Shown here in pieces: positions 7,985 through 15,309 of a stretch of 17,890 nt of DNA; position 1 is the first letter of the stretch, and the number at the start of each line of letters is the position of its first letter. The stretch is from NCBI GenBank assembly GCA_016934895.1, contig JAFGRZ010000176.1, positions 1 through 17,890 of the forward strand. The letters run 5' to 3'. The DNA comes from Candidatus Aminicenantota bacterium. Lineage in GTDB: Bacteria; Acidobacteriota; Aminicenantia; Aminicenantales; UBA8522. A program made the position numbers and the translations under genes. The notes under the pieces were generated by a model. That model did no database searches, was not told the origin of the DNA, and saw only the letters and a list, made by a program, of their open reading frames with translations.

Positions 7985-9799
7985 CTACTTCTTCTTCGGC
8001 GCCGTCAACACGGCTCCGGCCTGCTTGAGCTTGGCCTCCACCGCTGCGCCCGATTCATCAAGGACGAATTCGATCGCGGCGTTGGGCATTCCCTTGAACG
8101 TGAACTCGGTGCCCTTGTAGGGCACGAGCTCAATCTCGGGCTGCCCCGGGACCTGAACGACCAACGTATTCCCGCCCTTGATCTGGACGGTGAAGAGCTG
8201 GCCCTGAAGCTCGTACTGACCGCAGAACTTCTCCAGGAAGCTCCGCTCGCTCATCGCCTTGTCGGGCAGCCGCGAAAAGACGATGTCTTTCACGGCCGGC
8301 TCGAGCTGGACCGTGGCGGTCATGACATTCCCCTTGATGTCCAAGCCGAAGGTCACCTTGGTTCCGCGGCCTTCACCCTCAAAAAGATCCTTGAACTCGA
8401 AGACATCATAATGGTAATGGCTCAGCCCGAAATCTTTGCCGTTATACCTGGCCTTGAGATTGTCTCCTTCCTTGGTGACGGACAGGGTGCCATAGCCGGG
8501 ATGGGCGTATTCTCCCGCATAGTCCTCGAGCGGATGGGACGGCTTGGTATTGAGCTGCCGGTCTTTATCAGCTTCCTTTTTGGTCTTCTCTCCCTCCGCT
8601 TTCATCTTGTCGATGATCTCCTTGAAGCGCGCGCTCCAGGGCTTCTGGTCCAGCCCGAGAAGGCGATCGTAGATATTGAACATGACGGCATAGGGAAGAA
8701 GGTTGCCGTTGAGGTTGGTCAGGACGACGAGCCCCATGTTATCGCGGGGCATGAAAGACACCATAGCCGAGAACCCGTCGATGTTGCCGCCGTGGTGGAG
8801 CAGGGTGTGCCCGCGGTATGAAGTGAGGAACCAGCCCAAGCCGTAGCTCGGGTAGTAGAGCTCGGGAAAATTCGACAGCAGGAGAAAGACCGGGTCCTGG
8901 ACGACCATCTGGGGGCTTTGGATCTGGGTCATAGCCGCTTCGGAGATGACCGGCTTATCCCCGAACTTGCCCTTGTTGAGATTCATCATCACCCAGTTGG
9001 CCATGTCCACGACGTTGGAGTTGATCGACCCCGCCGGTCCGATGGTGCCGATATCCTTGTAGGGGATCTCCTCCACCTTGTCCTTTTTCTCGGCATAGGG
9101 CAGGGAATGATCGGGTGCCGCTTTCATGTCTTCGATGGAAAAGCCGCTGCTGGTCATGCCCAGGGGCTCGAAGATCCGCTTCCGGGTGAAGTCTTCCCAA
9201 CTCGACTGGCTGAGCACACCGACCAGGTGGCCGGCGGTCATGTACATCAGGTTCTGGTACTGCCAGACCGCCCGGAAGTCCTTGCTCGGCTCAAGGTAGC
9301 GGAGCCGGTCGAACATCTCGACGCGGGAAAAAGGGGAACCGTACCACATGGCCTCGTGACGGGGCAGCCCGGACCGGTGGCAGAGCAGGTCCCGCGGCGT
9401 CATCCGCTCGGTGGCAAAGTCGTCCCAGAGCTTGAACGCCGGCAGGTATTCCCGGACCGGCTTGTCCCATTCGACTTTCCCGTCGTCGACCAGGAGTCCC
9501 ATCGTCGTTGCGGTAAACGCCTTGGAGGACGAGCCGATGGCGAAGACGGTCTGGGGGGTGACCTTCAAGTTGTTTTCGACGTCTCTCAGGCCATACCCTT
9601 CAGAAAGGATGACTTTGCCGTCCTTGATGACGGCCACGGCCATCCCGGGCACCTTCCATTCGGCCATGGATTTGGCGACGAATTCGGAAAACCCCTTGAG
9701 CTGCGCCTTGGGATCGGCCGGGTTGGCTCCCGGGGCGGGCAGAGCAAGGAATACGCACAAGATGAGAACTCCGTAAAGAACCGGTCTTTTTTTTGACAA
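7985..9799 (-). CDS. Secreted serine hydrolase, beta-lactamase/S12 family, with C-terminal DUF3471-like lobes (third paralogue)
   Basis: A 604-residue exported S12 hydrolase. The signal peptide is about residues 1-25 (SKKRPVLYGVLILCVFLALP). The catalytic domain (about 33-385) has Ser90-x-x-Lys93 in IGSSSKAF, Tyr181-x-Asn183 in WQYQNLMY, and HHGG at 335-338. Two beta-rich lobes starting near 423 and 518 complete it. No ATG is available before residue 46, so initiation is at TTG. Two TTG codons lie in tandem (9802 and 9799). GGAGG sits 6 bases before the second and only 3 before the first, so 9799 is preferred. Its closest local relative is the S12 half of the CocE fusion, not the gene at 4004-5908: compare LKGFSEFVAKSMAEWKVPG here with LKGFSEFVTKTMADWKVPG there. 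The substrate is unknown; resistance to beta-lactams should not be assumed. Confidence 0.92.
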   Translation of the reverse strand: MSKKRPVLYGVLILCVFLALPAPGANPADPKAQLKGFSEFVAKSMAEWKVPGMAVAVIKDGKVILSEGYGLRDVENNLKVTPQTVFAIGSSSKAFTATTMGLLVDDGKVEWDKPVREYLPAFKLWDDFATERMTPRDLLCHRSGLPRHEAMWYGSPFSRVEMFDRLRYLEPSKDFRAVWQYQNLMYMTAGHLVGVLSQSSWEDFTRKRIFEPLGMTSSGFSIEDMKAAPDHSLPYAEKKDKVEEIPYKDIGTIGPAGSINSNVVDMANWVMMNLNKGKFGDKPVISEAAMTQIQSPQMVVQDPVFLLLSNFPELYYPSYGLGWFLTSYRGHTLLHHGGNIDGFSAMVSFMPRDNMGLVVLTNLNGNLLPYAVMFNIYDRLLGLDQKPWSARFKEIIDKMKAEGEKTKKEADKDRQLNTKPSHPLEDYAGEYAHPGYGTLSVTKEGDNLKARYNGKDFGLSHYHYDVFEFKDLFEGEGRGTKVTFGLDIKGNVMTATVQLEPAVKDIVFSRLPDKAMSERSFLEKFCGQYELQGQLFTVQIKGGNTLVVQVPGQPEIELVPYKGTEFTFKGMPNAAIEFVLDESGAAVEAKLKQAGAVLTAPKKK

Positions 9800-9829
9800 C
9801 AAGCACCTCCAAAGAAATGAAGTTATCCT

Positions 9830-9835
9830 CTTATA
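9830..9835 (-). promoter_or_regulatory. Possible -10 element for the S12 gene at 7985-9799
   Basis: On the minus strand this reads TATAAG, one mismatch to TATAAT, 30 bases before the TTG start. I see no convincing -35 at 16-18 bases. The S12 gene may instead be read through from the TPR-GWxTD operon 124-127 bp upstream, as I see no terminator in that gap. Confidence 0.3.
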
Positions 9836-9926
9836 CGGAAATGGCCGGCGGCGGATTCATCTGCCGGCCGACCTGTTTCTTGACCTCTTCGATCATGGCT
9901 TTAACCTGGGTCGTTTGATTCTCTTC
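9831..9926 (-). other. In-frame fossil resembling the tail of a TPR protein
   Basis: The 32 codons that follow the TGA of the GWxTD gene stay open in the same frame until TAA at 9831-9833. They read EENQTTQVKAMIEEVKKQ and end QMNPPPAISV. The core resembles the C-terminus of the TPR protein in this window (GQVRTMIEELKKRMQ). This is either a remnant of another TPR gene's 3' end or a lost C-terminal extension. A free 21-residue peptide from the internal ATG is possible but has no visible ribosome site. Confidence 0.4.
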
Positions 9927-11438
9927 TCAGCGCCCGGTGGGGGCTCGGGATGCCAAGATTGTAAAGGAGATTTCCCTGGAAACGGAACGCTTCGAGTTCT
10001 CGTCGACGACCGTCGCCCGGAGAGAATATTCGCCGGGCTCGAAGTTTTTCAGGCGGAAAGACGTCCGGACTCGGCAGTCTTTTTGGGGCGTCCTCTCGAC
10101 AGGCGGCGCCGGGTTCCGCACCAGGACCTGCCCGGCCTGGAGGAAGACATACTCAATCCGCACATGATTCCAGCCGGAAGTCTCGTCGAGGCTCAGGTTA
10201 TAGGCCTCGAAAAAGACACTCATTTCAGCGCCGGATTCAAAAATCCTCCGGGGATCGGCGCGACCCAGTTCCTCGGCCAGCTTCCTCGCCTCATCCACGG
10301 GCACGACCTCCTCCTGGAGACTGTGGGAGGAGAGGACAATATCGCTCATCTCCGGACCTTCCCCGGAAAAATCCGGCACCGAAAAGGCCCGATGGGATGT
10401 TCCGATCTTGCCGCTGTAGTTGTCGAGAACGAGAAGGTGGAGCCTGTAATCTCCCGGGTCGAGGGAAAAAGAAGTCTGAAAACGGAAGGAGCCGTCCAGG
10501 ACCCGGGCCAGCTCGGTCGCCGTTTTCTTGAAATTGAGGTCTTTGCTGGCTTCGAAGACGACCTGACCGAGGGAGTTGCTGACGTTGACCGTCAGGTTGA
10601 GGGAGAAGAAATAATCGTAGCCGCTCCGTTTGGAAGCGAGGGAAGAATAGGGCATCGATACGACGAGGGGAAGGAGCGTTTTCTCCTCCGCTCCCTTGAA
10701 AGCGAAGGCCGTGGACTCGAAGGGGATGAGGCTATAAGTCACCTGGGTCGTGATGATCCCCTTGAGTTTCTCCAGGTTCTCGAAGGGATTCTTCATGGCC
10801 TCCGCCAGAGTCTCCATATAGTTGAACTGGAAAGTCATGTCGCTCATGTCGAGGGGTGTGTTCCTTCCCTGGTCCGTGTTCAGGGCTTGCTGGAGGACGT
10901 AATTCCCGGTCCCGAACTTGTCCACGAACGTGATCTCCAGGTTGTACGGGAGGTTGGGGTTGGGAAGGTCCCAGTACTGCCAGGTCTCCTTGGGCCCTTG
11001 CGTCATGGTCAATGCCGAAACGGAGGACGTCAGGTCCCGCTCGATCTCTTTGGGCGGGCCGAGAAGGATATAGAACCGGCCCCGGTCCGTCCGCCAGCCG
11101 GGGACCCCGCCCGCCCCGAAAAGCTTGTTGGCCAGCGCGATCCGGCGATAGTACTCGAGCTTGAACTCGTTCTCCGGCGTCTGCCGGTTGGGATCGCGCT
11201 TTTCCCAGAACATTTCGATGAACCGGCCGCGGTCCGCTTCAGTCGGCAGGCTGAGGAAGACTTCCTTTTCGCGCGCGGTGATGATGTAGGGGACGACCTC
11301 ATCCAACCACTGCTTCGAGGCATCGCTCAGAGGCTCCTTGGCCTGAGCGGGCTCCGGGCCCCGGGCTCCCGTATTGACAACGACGGCCGCCGCGAAAAGC
11401 ACCAGATAGAAAATCCCGGCGGGAAGTCTGTCTTTCAT
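9927..11438 (-). CDS. GWxTD domain-containing exported protein
   Basis: A 503-residue exported protein. It has a signal peptide (about 1-26), then a domain in which charged segments (WEKRDPNRQTPENEFKLEYYRRI, here split as WEKRDPNRQT and PENEFKLEYYRRI) lead into GWRTDRGRFYILLGPP, with the GWxTD motif at 114-118. Residues beyond about 230 are beta-rich. They carry patterns such as LDPGDYRLHLLVLDNYSGK and FEPGEYSLRATVVDENS, which look like Ig-like repeats. GWxTD proteins are common in Acidobacteriota and Bacteroidota; no biochemical function is established to my knowledge. It starts only 5 bp after the TPR gene, with AAGGA immediately before the ATG, so the two are translationally coupled. Pairing of a GWxTD protein with a TPR protein suggests that they act together in the periplasm. 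The stop TGA is followed by an open in-frame stretch of 31 codons. Confidence 0.88.
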   Translation of the reverse strand: MKDRLPAGIFYLVLFAAAVVVNTGARGPEPAQAKEPLSDASKQWLDEVVPYIITAREKEVFLSLPTEADRGRFIEMFWEKRDPNRQTPENEFKLEYYRRIALANKLFGAGGVPGWRTDRGRFYILLGPPKEIERDLTSSVSALTMTQGPKETWQYWDLPNPNLPYNLEITFVDKFGTGNYVLQQALNTDQGRNTPLDMSDMTFQFNYMETLAEAMKNPFENLEKLKGIITTQVTYSLIPFESTAFAFKGAEEKTLLPLVVSMPYSSLASKRSGYDYFFSLNLTVNVSNSLGQVVFEASKDLNFKKTATELARVLDGSFRFQTSFSLDPGDYRLHLLVLDNYSGKIGTSHRAFSVPDFSGEGPEMSDIVLSSHSLQEEVVPVDEARKLAEELGRADPRRIFESGAEMSVFFEAYNLSLDETSGWNHVRIEYVFLQAGQVLVRNPAPPVERTPQKDCRVRTSFRLKNFEPGEYSLRATVVDENSKRSVSREISFTILASRAPTGR

Positions 11439-11443
11439 TTCCT

Positions 11444-12370
11444 TTATTGCATCCGCTTCTTCAGCTCCTCGATCATCGTCCTGACTTGCCCGGCTTCAGG
11501 AGCGTTCGGCTCGAGCTTGAGGAACTCCTCGAACGACCTGATCGCCCTGTCGAAGTTCTGGAGTCTGATCGCGGCGAGACCGGCCTGGTAATGGCCCGAG
11601 GCGTTGTCCGGCTTCAGGGCGAGCGATTCATCGAACGCGGCGAGGGCATCCTTATTCCTCCCCAGCTTGGACAGGACCAGGCCGAGGTTATAATGAGCCA
11701 TCGGGCTTTCGGGCCTGAGGGCGATGGCCCGCGAAAAGCTCTGTTCCGCTTTTTCACTCTCGCCCTTGGCAAAATAGCATTCACCGAGGGCGAAAAGGGC
11801 GTCCACCGACTCGGGGTTGAGCTCGGCCGCCTTCTCCAGGGCCGCGATGGCGGAATCGATATCCCCTTTCTCGAGAAGGGTCAGCCCCAGGTTGAAGTAA
11901 CCCTCATATTGCGCCGGAAAGCGTTCGATGACCTTGCGGAAACGAGCGGCCGCCTCGTCGTATTTCCCGGCCTTGAACAGGTCCGACCCGGCGGTCATGT
12001 CCTCGTCCGTGTCCGGGACGGAAATCGGCCTTTTGAGCTTGACCTTGATATTCTCCCTCATCCCGAAGCGGATCCTGGCCTCGGATTCGAGCGGCAGAAA
12101 TCCTTCGGACTCAACGGTGATCCGGTATGTCGTCGGCGGGATCCCGACCTTGATGAACTTGCCGTTCTTGTCCGTCTTGAGAACGAACTCAAGTCCCCTC
12201 CCCGGATCGGAAAAAGTCAGCCGGGCATCCTTGACCGGCTTTCCCTCTTCATCTGTCACCACCCCCTGGACAACGGTGTCCTGGGCAAGTGACGACAGCG
12301 GAGCCAGAAGCAGCAGAAGGGCAAATCCAGAGAGGAGAAAAGCGCTCGGGACCGGGGTTCGTGTTCTCAT
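11444..12370 (-). CDS. Exported protein with carboxypeptidase-regulatory-like domain and five TPR repeats
   Basis: A 308-residue exported protein. It has a signal peptide (1-29, ending SSLAQ), then a carboxypeptidase-regulatory-like beta sandwich (about 32-112, VVQGVVTDEEGKPVKDARL and IPPTTYRITVESEGF). About five TPR units follow, near 125-153, 155-187, 189-221, 223-255 and 257-290 (for example YFNLGLTLLEKGDIDSAIAA and HYNLGLVLSKLGRNKDALAA). TPRs bind proteins or peptides, so it is likely a periplasmic scaffold; no enzyme motif is seen. The start is set by GGAGG at 5-base spacing, in an unusual palindrome CCTCCGGAGG. It is the first gene of a two-gene operon with the GWxTD gene 5 bp downstream. 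It shares the N-terminal domain type with the TonB-dependent receptor upstream. Confidence 0.9.
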   Translation of the reverse strand: MRTRTPVPSAFLLSGFALLLLLAPLSSLAQDTVVQGVVTDEEGKPVKDARLTFSDPGRGLEFVLKTDKNGKFIKVGIPPTTYRITVESEGFLPLESEARIRFGMRENIKVKLKRPISVPDTDEDMTAGSDLFKAGKYDEAAARFRKVIERFPAQYEGYFNLGLTLLEKGDIDSAIAALEKAAELNPESVDALFALGECYFAKGESEKAEQSFSRAIALRPESPMAHYNLGLVLSKLGRNKDALAAFDESLALKPDNASGHYQAGLAAIRLQNFDRAIRSFEEFLKLEPNAPEAGQVRTMIEELKKRMQ

Positions 12371-12405
12371 AACCGCCTCCGGAGGAAAGATGGATTCAAC
12401 GGATC

Positions 12406-12414
12406 AATATACCA
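12406..12414 (-). promoter_or_regulatory. Extended -10 promoter element of the TPR-GWxTD operon
   Basis: On the minus strand this reads TGGTATATT: a TGn extension plus TATATT (one mismatch to TATAAT), 35 bases before the ATG at 12370. The -35 position holds only a poor match, which is common for extended -10 promoters. It lies just downstream of the terminator at 12447-12477, so it gives the TPR operon its own start. Confidence 0.5.
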
Positions 12415-12446
12415 CAATCGGCGGCCTGGAATAGTCCGTCGTCGGG

Positions 12447-12477
12447 AAAAAAGAGGGAGCCCGGAGCCCGGGCTCCC
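12447..12477 (-). terminator. Strong intrinsic terminator of the TonB-receptor operon
   Basis: GGGAGCCCGG (12455-12464) and CCGGGCTCCC (12468-12477) make a perfect 10-bp stem with a 3-base loop. Read on the minus strand, the stem is followed by TC and then six T (12452-12447). This is a textbook Rho-independent terminator 28 bases past the receptor's stop. It separates the receptor operon from the TPR-GWxTD operon. Confidence 0.9.
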
Positions 12478-12504
12478 GCACAAATCTCCAAACCCGGTCC
12501 AGCC

Positions 12505-15192
12505 TCAGAAATCGAACCTCGCGCCTAACTGAACTTGGCGGGGAGCTCCGGCCGACGTCGGCTTGCCGAAGTCGTCCGTGTCGATCCGATAAAAGATACC
12601 GCCAAAATTCGCCCTGTTCGTCAGGTTATACGCCTCGGCGAAGACCTGGAGGCGGAAGCGGTCGATGTTGAAGTGCTTGGAGAGCCTGACGTTGATGAAG
12701 AACGAGTCGAACCCCCGGCGGGAGTTCCGGTTCTTGCCGGGCTCCATATCGTTGGTCAGAGTGTCCTTGTTCACGTCGGTCGGATAGCGGGGCGTCCAGG
12801 GGAGGGCCGACCGGTAGTAGGCCAGGCCGCTCAATTGAAAGCCAAAGGGAAGGTCCAGAATGCCCATGACCGCCAGGCGGTGCCGGGCGTCGAGGTTCGT
12901 CGGGCCGTACATTCTCTCCCAACCATCAGGGTCATAGCTGTACTGTTGCGTTTGCTCGTTTTCCACGTCGGCCTTGGAATCGGAGAACGTATAAGAAATG
13001 TCCAGCGACCAGCCGTGCGAGTACCGTTTGGAAACCGTGACATAGAGGCCCCTGTATTCGCTCTTGCCCGCCATCCGGAAGACATAGTCGTTACCTTTTG
13101 TCGGGTCCGGCCGGCTGTACCCCGAATTGGGGATGATCGGGTTGTCGTTTTCGATCCGGCTGAAATTGTAACCCTTGGTCAGGGCCAGGTCGAAGCCAAG
13201 GGACAGGTCGGTGACAACCTCCCGCTGGAAGCCCAATGTCGTCTGGACAGTATAGGGAGCAACGGAGTTGGGATCGCCCCTGTACTTATCCAGCGGCACA
13301 TCCATGGGCGGAATCGGCGGGAGGAAGGGATTGGGGATGTTGGGATCGGGGTACCCGGGATAAATCAACTGCTGGACGGTCAGCTGGTCCATAATCCCGA
13401 TGAGGAGCCCCAGGTTCAGCATCGGGTTCTGGGAGTAAGTGCCTATGCCCCCTCTGATGGAGGTCTTCCCGTCGCCGATGGGATCGTAGGCGAACCCGAA
13501 GCGGGGGTTGAAATGCCGGATGTTGAAGGTGTCGAAGTCCATGAACTGGATCGCGTAGTAGTTGAACCTGAGGCCGTAGTTCAGGGTCAGCCGGGAGGTT
13601 ACCCTCCAGGAATCCTGGACGAATGCGCCCACCTCCCAATAGGGACTGTCGATTTCGGCTATCTTGGGCGCCCTGAGAAGAACAAGGGGATAGGTGGAGA
13701 AGTTGGCCGGGTCGAACGGCGCGTCCGTTGTGAACACATAATACCCCGGGACATACTGGGCGAGGGGTCCCCATAGCTTGATGCGGGAGGCGTCGACTCC
13801 GAACTTCAGACTGTGGTCGCCCAGAAACAGAGTGAAGTTTTCGACCAGTTGATACCTTTTAGTCGTGATGTCCTGGGGGTAGTTGGCCGGCGTGCCGAAG
13901 TAACCGGACGGCCGCTGGATGAAATAAGCATCGTCATCGTAAGCGGAGTGGTAGCCGTAGGAATGGTAGGCATACAGCACCCGGAGCTCGTTCATCGTGC
14001 TGTCGGACGGATAATGGGTCCAGTTGAGCTGAAAATCATGGGTGATCTGCTTGACATTCACGGCCGTCGTCTGGGTATACAGTCCGCCCACGATGGCGTT
14101 GTTTGTCCGGGGACGGTTCAGGCCGTAACGCAAGGAGAACAGGTTCTTCTCGCTGAGCTGATAGCTCAGTTTGACCATCACCTGGTTGCCGGTATCATCG
14201 ACGGGCACGGTTTCCTGCTCCACGAGAGGGGAGGTGATCGTCGAATATGACGTATGGGACAGCCCTTCATAGGCCAGGAAGAAATGGGCCTTGTCCTTCT
14301 TGATCGGACCCCCGATGTTGCCCGACCAGTTATAGTGCTTGAAATCTGCCTTCTCATATTCGTCCTTGCTCAACTCCTTGCCCTGGTAGCCGTCATGGTT
14401 GACGAAGTAGTTCACGTTGTCGAACATCTCATCGCGGTAGAAGAAGGCGACCCGGCCGCGAAGGTCGTTCGTCCCGGAGCGGGTCAGGGTGCTCCGGACC
14501 ATGCCGCTGGCGTTCCCGTATTCGGCCTCGTACTGGTTGGTCATGACCCGGAACTCCTGGATGGCGTCCGCCGGGATCGCCATGTGGACCGTGTTCGTGC
14601 CCACCCACTCGTTGGAGACGCCGTCGGTCAGCATGTCTTCGCTGCCGGCCGGCTGGGCGTTCGACCGGACCGTGCCGCCCTCCACCGCGACCCCCGCCTT
14701 GATCAGGGTCAGGGCGCCGAAATCCCGGTCGAGAAGCGGGAGCGAATCGATCTTGATCCGGTCCACAACCCCGCTGACTTCCGACTTGGTCGTCTCAACC
14801 ATCGGGGCCGTGGCCGTGATGACGACTTCCTCCGCGATGGCCGTTTGCCTCAAGACAAAGTCGATGGACATCCTGGAACCCACGGCGAAAACCAAGCCCT
14901 TCCTGATCTCCGTGGCAAAGCCCGGGATCGCGACTTCGCATTCGTAGGGGCCGGGCTGGAGACCGGAGATGACGTACCGGCCGTCCTCTTTCGTAGCGGC
15001 GCTCTTCGAGTAGCCTGTTTCCGTATTCCTGGCCGTGACCGTAGCGCCCGGCAGCGGCGCGCCCTGTTCATCTTTCACCAAGCCTTCCATGGTGACCAGG
15101 GTCGTCTGGGCCGCTGACTCTGCCCCGGCGAGAAGGAAGATAAGCGCCAGGAAGGCGAAAGCAAGCGACAATTTTCTGATCGAAGGAATCAT
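12505..15192 (-). CDS. TonB-dependent receptor, Oar-like, with N-terminal carboxypeptidase-regulatory-like domain
   Basis: An 895-residue outer-membrane receptor that uses TonB energy to import a ligand. The signal peptide is about 1-29 (ending ESAAQ). A carboxypeptidase-regulatory-like domain follows (about 32-115, MEGLVKDEQGAPLPGATVTA), then a TonB-box-like segment EEVVITATA at 121-129. The plug domain spans about 130-250, with EDMLTDGVSNEW, AIQEFRVMTNQYEAEYGNA and the usual STLTRSGTNDLRG exit. A long barrel follows, with alternating aromatic strands (AFVQDSWRVTSRLTLNYGLR, AFVQDSWRVTSR being the marker strand). The last residues, VQLGARFDF, end in Phe, the usual barrel-assembly signal. No SusD partner is present, so glycan import is not indicated. 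Its ATG overlaps the stop of a 35-codon ORF as ATGA, and a GntR/FCD regulator precedes both. The ligand is unknown. Confidence 0.94.
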   Translation of the reverse strand: MIPSIRKLSLAFAFLALIFLLAGAESAAQTTLVTMEGLVKDEQGAPLPGATVTARNTETGYSKSAATKEDGRYVISGLQPGPYECEVAIPGFATEIRKGLVFAVGSRMSIDFVLRQTAIAEEVVITATAPMVETTKSEVSGVVDRIKIDSLPLLDRDFGALTLIKAGVAVEGGTVRSNAQPAGSEDMLTDGVSNEWVGTNTVHMAIPADAIQEFRVMTNQYEAEYGNASGMVRSTLTRSGTNDLRGRVAFFYRDEMFDNVNYFVNHDGYQGKELSKDEYEKADFKHYNWSGNIGGPIKKDKAHFFLAYEGLSHTSYSTITSPLVEQETVPVDDTGNQVMVKLSYQLSEKNLFSLRYGLNRPRTNNAIVGGLYTQTTAVNVKQITHDFQLNWTHYPSDSTMNELRVLYAYHSYGYHSAYDDDAYFIQRPSGYFGTPANYPQDITTKRYQLVENFTLFLGDHSLKFGVDASRIKLWGPLAQYVPGYYVFTTDAPFDPANFSTYPLVLLRAPKIAEIDSPYWEVGAFVQDSWRVTSRLTLNYGLRFNYYAIQFMDFDTFNIRHFNPRFGFAYDPIGDGKTSIRGGIGTYSQNPMLNLGLLIGIMDQLTVQQLIYPGYPDPNIPNPFLPPIPPMDVPLDKYRGDPNSVAPYTVQTTLGFQREVVTDLSLGFDLALTKGYNFSRIENDNPIIPNSGYSRPDPTKGNDYVFRMAGKSEYRGLYVTVSKRYSHGWSLDISYTFSDSKADVENEQTQQYSYDPDGWERMYGPTNLDARHRLAVMGILDLPFGFQLSGLAYYRSALPWTPRYPTDVNKDTLTNDMEPGKNRNSRRGFDSFFINVRLSKHFNIDRFRLQVFAEAYNLTNRANFGGIFYRIDTDDFGKPTSAGAPRQVQLGARFDF

Positions 15193-15296
15193 TTTCCCCT
15201 CCTCCTGTCCTTTTGTTTCAGTTGGTTCAAGACCAACATCTTTTCTGCAAAGACCGGAACCCCGTCTTTCACTTGGATCAGGACTCCTCGATTCAC
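15189..15296 (-). CDS. Small ORF (35 codons) between the GntR gene and the TonB receptor; possible leader peptide
   Basis: A GTG-initiated ORF of 35 residues, from MNRGVLIQVKDGVPVF to LKQKDRRRGK. Its Shine-Dalgarno region AAGGAGGTGAT (15307-15297) matches the end of 16S rRNA over 11 bases, far better than most genes here. The start is 13 bp after the GntR stop. Its TGA overlaps the receptor ATG as ATGA, in a different frame, which favours coupled translation. The peptide has no signal sequence or recognisable domain, and its end is strongly basic. It may be a regulatory leader peptide, a small regulator partner, or just a strong ribosome site serving the receptor. The signals are visible; expression is inferred. 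Confidence 0.5.
   Translation of the reverse strand: MNRGVLIQVKDGVPVFAEKMLVLNQLKQKDRRRGK
15221..15237. repeat. Inverted repeat GTTGGT-TCAAG-ACCAAC upstream of the receptor
   Basis: Perfect 6-bp arms around a 5-base centre, 28 bases before the receptor ATG and inside the small ORF. TGGT...ACCA arms are known in operators of FadR/PdhR-type GntR regulators, where the centre is usually about 3 bases. It could be an operator for the neighbouring GntR/FCD protein with wider spacing, or an RNA hairpin affecting receptor translation. Confidence 0.45.
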
Positions 15297-15309
15297 ATCA
15301 CCTCCTTCC

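Noticed and set aside
8918..9796. Plus-strand open frame of about 290 codons
   Set aside because: Mirror of the third S12 gene; composition is typical of an antisense shadow.
4004..9799. S12 genes read as antibiotic-resistance beta-lactamases
   Set aside because: The SxxK, YxN and HxG boxes fit the wide S12 family of esterases and peptidases, and the C-terminal lobes are not found in classical class C beta-lactamases. Resistance cannot be inferred.
9915..11591. Plus-strand open frame of about 560 codons
   Set aside because: Antisense to the GWxTD gene, whose motif and signal peptide are clear; no recognisable sequence in the plus frame.
12406..12414. TATATTGAT shared with the GntR leader, read as a common operator
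   Set aside because: In the TPR leader it overlaps the -10 element and lacks the second arm. The match is too short to support a regulator site.
12455..12477. Hairpin considered as a mobile-element end
   Set aside because: The six T after it on the minus strand and its place just past the receptor stop explain it fully as an intrinsic terminator.
14254..15117. Plus-strand open frame
   Set aside because: Antisense to the plug and N-terminal domain of the TonB receptor.
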